The notes under the pieces: model-generated
The model's input: only the letters and a program-made list of their open reading frames with translations
Told to the model about the DNA's origin: nothing
The model's database searches: none
Shown: positions 55,467-64,000 of the stretch, piece by piece
Layout: each line of letters begins with the position of its first letter
Numbering within the stretch: position 1 is the first letter of the stretch
NCBI GenBank assembly: GCA_963681505.1
Contig: OY811972.1
Location: forward strand, 3,641,332-3,705,331
DNA length: 64,000 bases
Direction of reading: 5' to 3'
DNA from: Eunapius fragilis
Lineage: Eukaryota > Porifera > Demospongiae > Spongillida > Spongillidae
Program-made: the position numbers and the translations under genes

Positions 55467-55579
55467 TCTATTGTACATGGTGTACGTTGTGGCAATGCAC
55501 ATGCAGTCGGTGCCATACCAATGATGTTTGTGTCAGCCTGTGTGGGTTGGGTCCTGAAAATGGTAGCATGAGGCGGGAG
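55467..55579 (+). repeat. Ngaro split repeat B2 and right end
   Basis: Copy of B1 with two differences, ending GCATGAGGCGGGAG directly before fold-back sequence TGAGACG. Confidence 0.9.
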
Positions 55580-56124
55580 TGAGACGTATCTAAACAACAC
55601 TTGCTTCTCATTAATGATAAAATCAACCATGAAGAAATTTAAAATGGCGTCTTGCCCTTTAACCCTCTGCAGTTCCCAGAACTAGCTGATACTCAGACTT
55701 TTTATTTTTGTAAAATGTAAGGACAATGAACAGTTTTCATATACAAAAACAAAATTCTTGAGTATCACCCTGCAAGTGACCTAAGTATTGAAAACCGTGC
55801 TGTATAAACATTTATTCGTTAACCCTTTCGCCTCTCCCACAGAAACATATTATAGTCGGATTGTACACTAAGAGAGCTTCGATTTGATGCCAACAATAGC
55901 CATACACGTTCTGTGAGTAGGGAGTTATGAGTCTTCAAAGTGGAAAACAATTAATTATTCATGACGGTGTTAATTCGTAAACCACTCGTGCGATTTTAAA
56001 AATTAATGCGTTAAAGTAACATCCATATTAGATCAAGCAAATATGATAAATTGCACACAAATCTGAGGGGTGCTGTCTAATTCATTCCTGAGAGCCCATG
56101 GAATGACCCTATAATAAAAAGAAT

Positions 56125-56605
56125 TATTTTCCATAAAGCATTAGCAACTGAAGCAGTAGCCCTACTATTTAGGAATTTTGCACTTATTCATGAAAAGTGT
56201 GATGCGAACACCAGTATTAAGGCTACTTTTCATCCAGATAACCTGGATGGACAGATGTGTTCAAGAGTGCCCAGAACTCATGCCCTAATGTGCTTCAGCT
56301 AGTTGATTTGTTACTGTCTTTGCCTGCCAGCAGTGCAGAATGTGAAAGAGGATTCAGTCTGGCTAAAGTAATAACATCTGACTGGAGAAGTTGACTAAGG
56401 GATACCACACAGTGACAAATCTCATGGCTATACAGTTGCACAGTCCTGATATGCCAGCTATCCACAAGTGGAAGGGGAAATGCAAGCGTAGGAGATCTGT
56501 TTGCTGATGCTTCAAACTCAGACTCAGATAATGAGAGTGAAATGGAAACCATGAATTTAGCATCACAACACAATTACAGTGTAGATCTTTTTTGTGTACC
56601 ATAAG
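56125..56605 (+). pseudogene. hAT transposase C-terminal dimerisation domain
   Basis: Reads HKALATEAVALLFRNFALIH, then LQLVDLLLSLPASSAECERG and FSLAKVITSDWRS before a stop. Further pieces follow, with an acidic end (DASNSDSDNESEME). 'LLLSLPASSAECERGFS.mk.iKsdwRs.L' is the hAT C-terminal dimerisation domain. It continues the gene whose zinc finger is at 45359-45634 and whose middle lies in the palindrome; 9.7 kb of nested insertions separate them. Stops after DWRS and within the following stretch show it was also damaged independently. Confidence 0.8.
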
Positions 56606-56759
56606 AGAAAGCTAGATAAAAAAATGACACGTTTATGTAATAATTTTTTATAGCTAACAAACCAACATGCCACATTAATGAACATGATTATGGTAACCGT
56701 TATGTTGTCCCCTGGGATATTAGTCTTCGCTTCATGTTTGTATTTTTAAAAACTTCAAT

Positions 56760-57086
56760 ATCAATCCAGAAGTCATCCGAATTTTGAAATCAGAGCTTTA
56801 TTTAATTCTTTCACCACCCACAAAAATGGTTTAAGTTCCACTTAAGTTTAGCTTCAATTCCATGTCTAAAATGTCTGTATTGGACAAAAGTTATGAGCCT
56901 GCCGAGTTGCTGAAAAAATTAATTATTCAGGTGAGGATATTTCAAAATCATTCAAGTTATTAACTTCATAAATGGTTAAAGTAACATTCATCCAAAGACA
57001 AACAGATACATGTATGAGTAAATGCATCATGATCTGAAGATGTTGTGAAGCACACTCCCATACAAAGTCATAGTGGAATGATCCCC
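56760..57086 (+). repeat. relic right end related to the GGGTCATTCC family
   Basis: Diverged from the 55.9-56.1 kb right end but in the same order: AGTTATGAGCCTG, AAATTAATTATTCA, GGTTAAAGTAACATTCAT and finally TAGTGGAATGATCCC. It follows the hAT relic, which may therefore have been the autonomous relative of the fold-back. Confidence 0.5.
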
Positions 57087-57136
57087 CATCTATGCCTGCC
57101 ATGGATACTTAGATTTTTACAGAAAAATTCTAAATA

Positions 57137-58043
57137 ATGCCGCGCGGTAAGCAGTGCTCAGTCTGTGATAAGAAAAATGTTAATACGACTGCTCCTCAAG
57201 GTTTGACTTGTACATACTGCGGTGCTGTATTTCATGCAGAGTGCTCTGCTACGTTTTCTAATGCGGGTCTGGATGCTTTAGCCATTGTCAAAGAGGTATG
57301 CACGCCATGCCCTGGTTGTGAGTTTGCGTTGCGTCAGCTTCCAGCCAAAGTAGCCAGTTTGGAAATGCAACTTCAGGACTGCATCGAAAAAACTGAGTCT
57401 GCCCTTACCAATGTTTTGTTTACCTCCCACTTTGCCGCTACCTCTGCTGTTCAGTCGCAGTGTACACTGGTAAATAAAGATGCAAAGCAGTGAAGGAGGC
57501 GTTATCTCACCAGGAAAACAGAAGAGGCCTAGTTATTTCAGGTATAAAAGAGTCCATTTCACAGGATAAAGACGCCTGCTTTGTTAAAGATTTGTTTTCT
57601 TACCTTGGCGAAAAAGACGTGGTTGTTGTTGACTGTTTTAGACTGGGAAAACCCCTTGTCACTAGCTCCGCATCTAAACCACGCTTGCTCAAGGTCAGCC
57701 TTGCAAACTCGAACCAAAGGACATCTGTCTTAAAGAAAGCAAAGTTGCTAAAAGATTCTGACCACTTCAAACAGATTTTTGTGCGTCCAAGCTACACCCT
57801 TGTTGAACGTATACACATCAAAAGTCTTTATAATACCCTTCAAAGTCAGCAAGAGGAAGCTGGAGTTAACCACTTCATAGATCGCAGGGGACCTGTCAAC
57901 CTTTGGACTGTAAAAAGAAAAGATTTACCCAAGGTACCAAGAGTCAATGGTGGGTTTACTGCCACATCGTGCCACTACTTGCCTTTTTGCATATGTATGT
58001 GTGTTTATATGTATGCAATCAATCAAATCAATCAAATCAAATT
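57137..58043 (+). pseudogene. LINE ORF1 (CR1/L2-like) with PHD finger, joined to a (ATCAA)n tail
   Basis: ATG at 57137 starts MPRGKQCSVCDKKN; the Cys/His array (C..C, C..C, H..C, C..C) is a PHD-type finger common in ORF1 of CR1/L2-like LINEs. A shift at 57490 leads to RRGLVISGIKES, LFSYLGEKDVVVVDCFRLGK, KPRLLKVSLANSNQRTSVLK and IFVRPSYTLVERIHIK, the RNA-binding and C-terminal domain of LINE ORF1 chaperones. Soon after PRVNGGF the sequence becomes a short 3' tail ending in ATCAA repeats, so ORF2 (endonuclease/RT) is absent. It sits in sequence homologous to the 3' flank of the ankyrin gene at 20.1 kb. Confidence 0.75.
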
Positions 58044-58253
58044 TATGCAACCAATAACAGAATGTAGCATTACAAGGCAGTTAGTATAAGTCTAAATAGC
58101 AACATCAAAGAATATCATTTATAGTGATTGGTGGAACTCCTGGTACCGTACATGTACATTTGGTCACACCATATGTGTACATATAGTTACTTAACCTATG
58201 ACTGATCATGACAGACAATACATGATGTACAGTAAACAGCACATACAACATAC

Positions 58254-58325
58254 CTCACTGGGTGATGTCTTCAATATTTCAACTATTTCCTTCTTCACAG
58301 CGTATTGCAGGGCTGTTTTTCCCCA
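58254..58325 (-). CDS. second ankyrin gene, C-terminal partial-repeat exon
   Basis: A 72-nt exon (acceptor CAG, donor GAG|GTATG) encoding WGKTALQYAVKKEIVEILKT and SPSE, differing at three residues from exon 9 of the first gene. The splice signals are the same. Confidence 0.8.
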
Positions 58326-58613
58326 CTGATAAATGGAGTTAAAATAATTCACATTGGTGGGGTACTTGGTGATTTGTCATACAGATGTACTGAATGTTGT
58401 CCTGATGATAACAACATACACCCCTGGTGTGTGCATTATTGAAATAATGTATCTTACTTTTCTCTCCATGCATATACAAATAAGCATTACAGGAGGGATA
58501 TAATTAAGGATTTTTAAATATGATTATTATGACATTGGTAAACAAAGTTGTGTTCAATATGGCAATGGATAGTGTGCATCTAATTGAGTATAATAAGAGT
58601 GATGTATGCCAAC

Positions 58614-58712
58614 CTTGTTAGTGTGACTGATATTAGCTCCTGCTTCTATGAGTGATTTCACCACTTCAACATGTCCCTCCTCACTTGCTATCATCAAAGG
58701 ACTCCAACCATT
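58614..58712 (-). CDS. second ankyrin gene, one-repeat exon
   Basis: A 99-nt phase 0-0 exon (acceptor TACAG reading TTACAG, donor AAG|GTTGGC) encoding NGWSPLMIASEEGHVEVVKS and LIEAGANISHTNK, a paralogue of exon 8 at 21039-21137. Matching intron sequence further upstream (62290-62480 versus 21160-21340) shows the duplicated gene continues to the right, interrupted by a 2.4-kb element. Confidence 0.85.
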
Positions 58713-60030
58713 CTGTAATACAAATGTGATCATAACAGGAAGGGATTTAGTGATGTGGACAAGGAGAGCGTTGGGTGCAAAATACAGTATGGTAGTACAA
58801 AATACAGTTACGGTAACATAATAACATACAGCAAGTTTGCTAAAGAACGCAACGCTTTAAAATCCCTACAATAACGCAGGATTGAAATTTCTTTAATGTA
58901 CATGTTGCAGTAGTTAGCAAATACCAATTAGATATAAGCGGTTAAGTAACTGTCCAAATATTCAAAGCCCTCTATAAACAAAGTTATTCAAGATTGCAGT
59001 TTACGATTTTAATAACTAATAAGGAACACATGATCTGGATATGAGGTGGAACAGTATTGATTTAGGTTCAATAATGAGTTATTAATATTTAAGATTTGCT
59101 TTAAAGTTATTAAGGTCGAAGCTGTTATATGGTATTTATTTATTAACTATTCCAGTATAAAATGAAGTACAAAGCACTATTTGATTTGGTAATGGATTAT
59201 TTAATGGTGTACCACTGTGCAAAAAAACCTAGTATACGCTAGCGTATATTTTTGCGTATATTTCGCGTATACCATCAATATACCAAGGGTAGTGTATATT
59301 TCGAATATCCACCTGGTATATTTCAAGAATCCCTAGGTGACAATTATTCATTGTGCGTATTCTCGAAATATCACGTATACGCACACCGCAATGAATTATG
59401 CAACGCATTCAAATCTAAATAACTTACATGTATAACTTTGATATGAATAATTTGAACCGCAGTATGCCTGCTATGTGAATTCGAACGTAGAGCATTATGG
59501 ACGTTTACAACTTGAACTATAAGCGTCGGTACGTATCTAAGATATTAATGATGCATGGCATGGCTTAACAGGTGGGTAAGATAAGTGAGGAGGACAGGAA
59601 TGGGGGTGTGTATGCCAGGATTATGTGTTATCGCATGCGTCACGTGTGTTATGCAGTGCGATGTTGACCAGTGGGTACTTTTGGCAACACTAGCTAAGTT
59701 AACGAATGCGTAATTGTATGCTGTATACCAGTGGGTCAATGTGTCTACCGGATGGTAGGAAGCATGGGAGGCCATGTTTGACCGGGGTCAATCTTTGTAA
59801 CCAGGTAGCCCAGAAGGGTGGCGAATTGGCCGCCCATGCAACCATATATTTGCAGCTCATCATTTATATCAGCCATTGTTTTAAAGTGTGTGAGGGAGCA
59901 GGCCGGAGTATGGTCACGATCCCCAGTGAGAAGGACTTAGAGTTGCAGAGGTTAGCTGATATGGTTCCTGACAAATAGGCCAACAGTATGATCACCACTG
60001 AAATAGCAGTGAAATAGCAGTGACACCTTG

Positions 60031-60300
60031 TGGTCTTGGCACTTGATAGGTGAGTTGTACAATTTAATTTATTGTACACTGGCACGTAATCACCACCAGA
60101 CGTTGAGGACAGTATGTCCCTAAAGCATTTCATGCTTTGAGACCTTACAACCTTGATGGGGTCATTGGAATCACGTGACTTTAGTGGGTGTGGCACTTGA
60201 AAGGTGAGTTGTACAATTTAATGTATTGCACACTTGCACGTAATCACCACCAGACCTTGAGGACAGTATGTCCTTAAGCTTTTCATGCTGTCTCAGGTAC
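60031..60300 (+). repeat. tandem repeat of about 155 bp, two units, inside the CACTG element
   Basis: GGCACTTGATAGGTGAGTTGTACAATTTAAT (first unit) and GGCACTTGAAAGGTGAGTTG (second) are followed by CACGTAATCACCACCAGAC and GAGGACAGTATGTCC in each. Confidence 0.85.
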
Positions 60301-60397
60301 ACAAACTTAATTGGTGTGTGTGTAATTAGAATATGACATCAGTTGTGTGGCATCATAGATTTTCGGTCACTTTCTGTGATGTGACCATACCTTCCTC

Positions 60398-60398
<1 letters not shown>

Positions 60399-60432
<34 letters not shown>
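60399..60432 (+). repeat. C homopolymer
   Basis: About 30 consecutive C. Similar long C or G runs are at 1259, 3714, 19069, 24213, 50414 and 50780. Confidence 0.9.
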
Positions 60433-60433
<1 letters not shown>

Positions 60434-62289
60434 TCTCTTTCCAACCCCTCTCTTTCTATTTCACTCTTACTGGATATCCATAATGCTCCATTTATACACA
60501 GCATCCATTTATTAATACAAAATTCAGTTAGTAATTTCAATTGGAGCCAAGCACAACGTGGCTTGAGCGGAAAAATTACCGTTCGACGTTCTATTCGTCG
60601 AGATGAGAAACTGTTGGTGTTGGTGTTGGTTGGTTGCAAAATGCATTGGCTAATTGGCGGCTCTTCATCCGACAGATTGTACAATGCCCCCTTTGCTGAG
60701 CGCGCGTGGTTGGCTTCAATCTCTAAGACCGTTTCGAATCTTGAGAACGTAACTGCATTGTGTCGCGATCAGGTATCTCATTCTCTCACCATTATGATTT
60801 CCCGTAACACGTGGATAGTACCCCAACCGGTGGTAAGTAATCATCACCTTTTTTTTCTCGAGTCAAATTTAGAGACGTCATAAAAACTAGCAAAGGCAGA
60901 GCGGGTAAGAGATTGCGTTTTCATTCACACTTGCTGTTTATCAGTGTCTGTTGTCAGAATTGACAAATTATACGAAGAGCGGAGATAGAGAAGTAGCGGA
61001 TTGCTTTGGAGTATAAGGTAATGGCTTCGTTCGTTTTAACCCTGTATATTCCTAGCAGCTAGACAAGGAAACTTCAGATTCAGCTGAGCTTGTCAAGCAA
61101 TCCCGCCGTCAGTGTAGGCCTCTGTTTGCATTTGTATCGTATGGATGCTCTATTTTGCTGTAGCTATATATGGACTATGGTGACAGTACAGGGAAGCAGT
61201 TTGAAGCCTACGCTCAACTACTGCCGCGCGTTTCGTTAGAAGAGGTTGCAATGGATTTCTGAGCAACTCGTGGCAACGGCGGGTTGGAGGGCCACTACTG
61301 GAGTATCTCCTTCCTTGATGGCTGGAGAGCTTGAACGTTGTCTATTGATTGTATTGCTTTAATTAATATTGATAATAATTTTAATACTAATCAAGCCAGT
61401 ATACAACGAACATAATCGGGTGGCGTACTCAATACAGTATACGGTCAACGTAGGTACAGTGTAGTCCGGAGACATTAATTAGAGAATCCTCCATAAGCGC
61501 ACGTGATACATTTGAGGATACTCGCAGTGCGAAATTGGTTCTATACGCAAAATATACCAGTGGGATATTTCGCGTATACGCACGCGTATATTCATGCGTA
61601 TACTCGAAATATACGCAAAATATACAATAGCGTATATCCTATTTTTTGCACAGTGTGCATGTTATTAAAACTCGAAGTTAAAAACGTTGTGGTCATATGG
61701 CTTTTTCAAGTTTGATTTGGTGTTTTGAATATTAACTAGTAAAATGCCAATCAAATATTATAATTCTCATCATTTTTATTCTGCAGTTTATAAATCACGT
61801 TACTAATTAAACCTTGTCATACATTGTTTTGTCAATTTAGTTCATTGCAGGCTATTTTAATCTATATTTTGAACTGCAGCTAAAGATAAACGAAATCTAA
61901 CAATGCGGTTCATATTTGACTAAACGTGGTTATTGTACATTCATAAATTCATTTAGATTGACAATCCTATTACGAAATTATACTCATTTAAAAGCGTTGC
62001 GCTCTTTTGCAAAGACCCTGTATAAAAACGTGACTGAATCATTACAACTCATGGAGAAGGGCCAGTGGAGGGGTTTTTAATGTGGGACAAATTTATTCCT
62101 CTGGTATTATTCAGTTCAGAACCTAATCATTGGTAAACATATATGAATGGCTATTGAGAGCTCAGCTAATCACACCAAAGAGCTACAATGAATAGACCAC
62201 GACCTTCACAGCTGTGAGGGTCTGACCTAATCCTTTAAGTGGAGGCAGAGGTGGGGTGAAGTGTGTCCTGCTGTAATATGCCACTTCAC

Positions 62290-62480
62290 AGCTTCACAAT
62301 GAGATTATTATAGTGGCCCAATCAATATGCATGTGGCAGTGCACACATGTGAATGTGTGGACGTGTATTACGAGTATGAGTGTGTGAGTGTGTGCATAGG
62401 GGAGGTGGGATGGAGGGTGACTTATAATTGCTTCGTCATGCTGCAAGAAATATACACTACTGCAGCAAGGTACATGTATG
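62290..62480. repeat. intron copy of the ankyrin locus (partner of 21160-21340)
   Basis: CATGCTGC.AGAAATATAC.CTACTGCAGCAA and GGTGGGATGGAGGG.GAC occur in both places in the same order. No exon is seen here. Confidence 0.7.
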
Positions 62481-62742
62481 TGTAACATTGTGATTAATGG
62501 TTTGGATGACATATGGTGTGTACTAATAAGGGTATTATAGTTGAACGCGACCAGGGGCATGTGCGGGATATAACACCTAAGCTACATGGGAGGCACCCCT
62601 GGTAATACGGGGCATACCCGACTGTCCGGCATCAAACGGCAACATTACATATGTGTGCATGGTGTACATGTACATGTTGGATACTGGAGTTCCATTTCTT
62701 GCATACACTTGTCCACACACATACACACACTACCTATCAGAA

Positions 62743-62745
62743 GTC

Positions 62746-62782
<37 letters not shown>

Positions 62783-62790
62783 ACACACAC
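62743..62790 (+). repeat. (CA)n microsatellite
   Basis: Interrupted CA run. Confidence 0.95.
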
Positions 62791-63169
62791 CTATGTCATT
62801 CAGTACCATGAAGGCATACATGGGGAGGGATAGTGTACTACACATCTCACATTTTTGTGAGGTCATTCGACCCCACAGCCACCTATATAGTGACATAACC
62901 ACACCCTCCCTCCTCCCACCTTGAAATACCTTCCTATGTGCACACCAATCCCCAGCCACCCCTCAGAGATCTGATGAAACCTATGGGTAGCGTTGAATGC
63001 ATGGTTTCGTGGTCAACAGAAGTACAATGTATTTTATATACTTTAGCCTGATGTGTCATATGTGTACATGTAACAGAACCGTTGTGAAAAGTCATTAATG
63101 CCATGGGCTTTCAGACCATTTCTATCTAGCTCAAGTTCTTTATACCTCTAACCACAAGAGCTGGTTGGG

Positions 63170-63514
63170 TCTTAGCATAAGGTATGCACAAGTTGGTATG
63201 AAACATCAGAATGTGGTAACCATGGGAGGAATTTGGTGGAGATGACTCTTTCCTGCTCTGTGAAGGTATTCAACTACATGAGAAATTCTAGTCACTTCAG
63301 GCCTATATTCATGTAGTATTACGAATGGTTAGCAGAGGACACTGCTTCACAGTAAGGTCACTGATGGGGCAAGCATGCGATAGTTGGGGTTAAAAGGAAG
63401 AAGTAGCTAAGCTGGTAAATCACCCTGAGGCCTTATGGGCAGGTGGGGAGGAATATGTGGATGATGAGCTCATGTAAGGTTGTGATGATAAGAAAATGAT
63501 GCAAAAGAACACAG
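63170..63514. repeat. intronic repeat of the ankyrin locus, fifth copy, interrupted
   Basis: GGTTGGGTCTTAGCATAAGG through CCTTATGGGCAGGTGGGGAG and CAAAAGAACACAG, then broken off by the CACTG element. Confidence 0.8.
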
Positions 63515-64000
63515 CACTGCGCGAAGGCATACCGTATGCGGTGTTGTATATTGCATTGATATTACACAAAACTGGTCTGCAATCGTCGCGTATGCAGTTT
63601 TAGGTACGACTGGAATGCAGACTCCCGATAACTCCGGATACGGATACATTGTATATACGTATGATATCAGGTCTGCATACGACCTCTGTATATCAATCAG
63701 TATACGTTTCATGACCGTATACTGACCCTTGTAACGTTTCAGCATACGTTTGATGTCTGTATGCAGAGTTTCGGTATACGAGTGGTTATCGTAGCATATC
63801 CCGATCTGCATTCGGCTACTATATCCATTCCCAATAACCAACAATAACATGAGTTGCAAACTTTATATAATGAAATCACAACGACATGAATAAGCAGTAC
63901 GAAATTCTGCTTTCTATACTTCTTTCCTCCATCATCAATGCAGCTTAGCATCCATTCGGTCCTGAAGTTGAGATAAAGTGCGCGTCAAGTCAGTAGCCGC
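63515..64000 (+). mobile_element. left end of a second CACTG element, running off the window
   Basis: The intronic repeat stops after AAGAACACAG, and CACTGCGCGAAGGCATACCG follows. The next 280 bp carry many GTATACG/GCATACG motifs in both orientations, as in the 59213-61655 element but with different spacing. Only one end is in the window. Confidence 0.55.

Larger units (their letters stand above)
49601..55579 (+). mobile_element. Ngaro/DIRS-like tyrosine-recombinase retroelement with split direct repeats
   Basis: Structure A1 (49601-49756 plus 50879-50890), ORFs, B1 (54887-54999), A2 (55001-55168), B2 (55467-55579). A1 matches A2 and B1 matches B2 almost perfectly. Gag, RT/RNase H and tyrosine recombinase lie between. 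It is inserted in the fold-back right arm; the left arm around 46979 gives the empty site and shows no target duplication, as expected for recombinase-mediated insertion. A hAT element interrupts A1. Confidence 0.9.
46452..56109. mobile_element. long fold-back element with GGGTCATTCC ends, invaded by two others
   Basis: The left arm, 46452 to about 47300, is matched by an inverse right arm made of 49270-49600 plus 55580-56109. Ends are GGGTCATTCCATGGGC and its inverse; the flanks read TATA on both sides (46448-46451 and 56110-56113). The right arm is split by the Ngaro-like element and the centre by Mutator-like element 2. Without these the element would be about 1.8 kb, nearly all inverted repeat. 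No protein of its own is seen. Confidence 0.8.
59213..61655. mobile_element. CACTG-ended element with repeated GTATACGC subterminal motifs
   Basis: Starts CACTGTGCAAAAAA and ends with its inverse TTTTTTGCACAGTG. Both terminal 120-150 bp contain many CGTATA/TATACG copies in both orientations. Flanking triplets are TAC and TGC. CACT(A/G) ends and dense subterminal repeats fit the EnSpm/CACTA type; I see no recognisable transposase. The plus-strand open frame at 60563-60883 has no known domain. Confidence 0.65.

Overview
This is a repeat-dense stretch of an animal nuclear genome. Candidate coding exons are short, end in GT-AG splice signals and are scattered. They encode ankyrin repeats, V-ATPase subunit a and a coiled coil. 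Most of the rest is nested transposons, minisatellites and long G or C runs. The mix of a Ty3/gypsy element, a tyrosine-recombinase (Ngaro/DIRS-like) retroelement, many hAT-type elements, Mutator-like elements and abundant TACATGTA palindromes suggests an early-branching metazoan. A demosponge is my best guess, but this is inference. No rRNA, tRNA, CRISPR array or bacterial-style operon was seen.

Layout. 0-4.5 kb: mostly non-coding, with a Ty3/gypsy pol tail, a possible 99-nt exon and dispersed repeats. 4.5-8.9 kb: an integrase zinc-binding exon relic, then a badly broken Ty3/gypsy element on the plus strand. 8.8-9.75 kb: two minisatellites. 9.75-11.8 kb: a V-ATPase a-subunit exon, a coiled-coil exon and a gag relic. 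12-20.6 kb: non-autonomous and hAT elements, including three copies (one split by a hAT insertion) of a composite repeat with a head hairpin and a fold-back tail. 20.6-33.8 kb: a minus-strand ankyrin-repeat gene whose exons are nearly all 99 nt and phase 0-0. Its introns are tandem segmental duplications carrying more composite-repeat copies. 34-35.4 kb: a divergent first exon and short duplications. 35.4-40.1 kb: a near-complete Ty3/gypsy element with very short LTRs, a tRNA-iMet primer site and a 4-bp target duplication. 40.7-42.5 kb: an unassigned transposase-like gene. 43-45.3 kb: a duplicated relative of the 9.75-10.9 kb locus carrying the preceding V-ATPase exon. 45.3-57.1 kb: a nest of transposons up to five levels deep built on a hAT transposase relic. 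57.1-58 kb: LINE ORF1. 58.2-63.5 kb: part of a second ankyrin gene, invaded by CACTG-ended elements.

Host genes and transposons share the same space. The ankyrin gene, the V-ATPase exons and the coiled-coil exons are all on the minus strand and all show local duplication. Several insertions can be defined exactly, because an uninterrupted paralogue or inverted-repeat partner elsewhere in the window gives the empty site. The most unusual items are the composite hairpin/fold-back family with covarying head stems, two Mutator-like elements carrying neighbouring pieces of a RecQ-type helicase, the gypsy element with 75-92 bp LTRs, and the dated nest at 45-57 kb. All protein identities were recognised by eye from motifs; no search was run.
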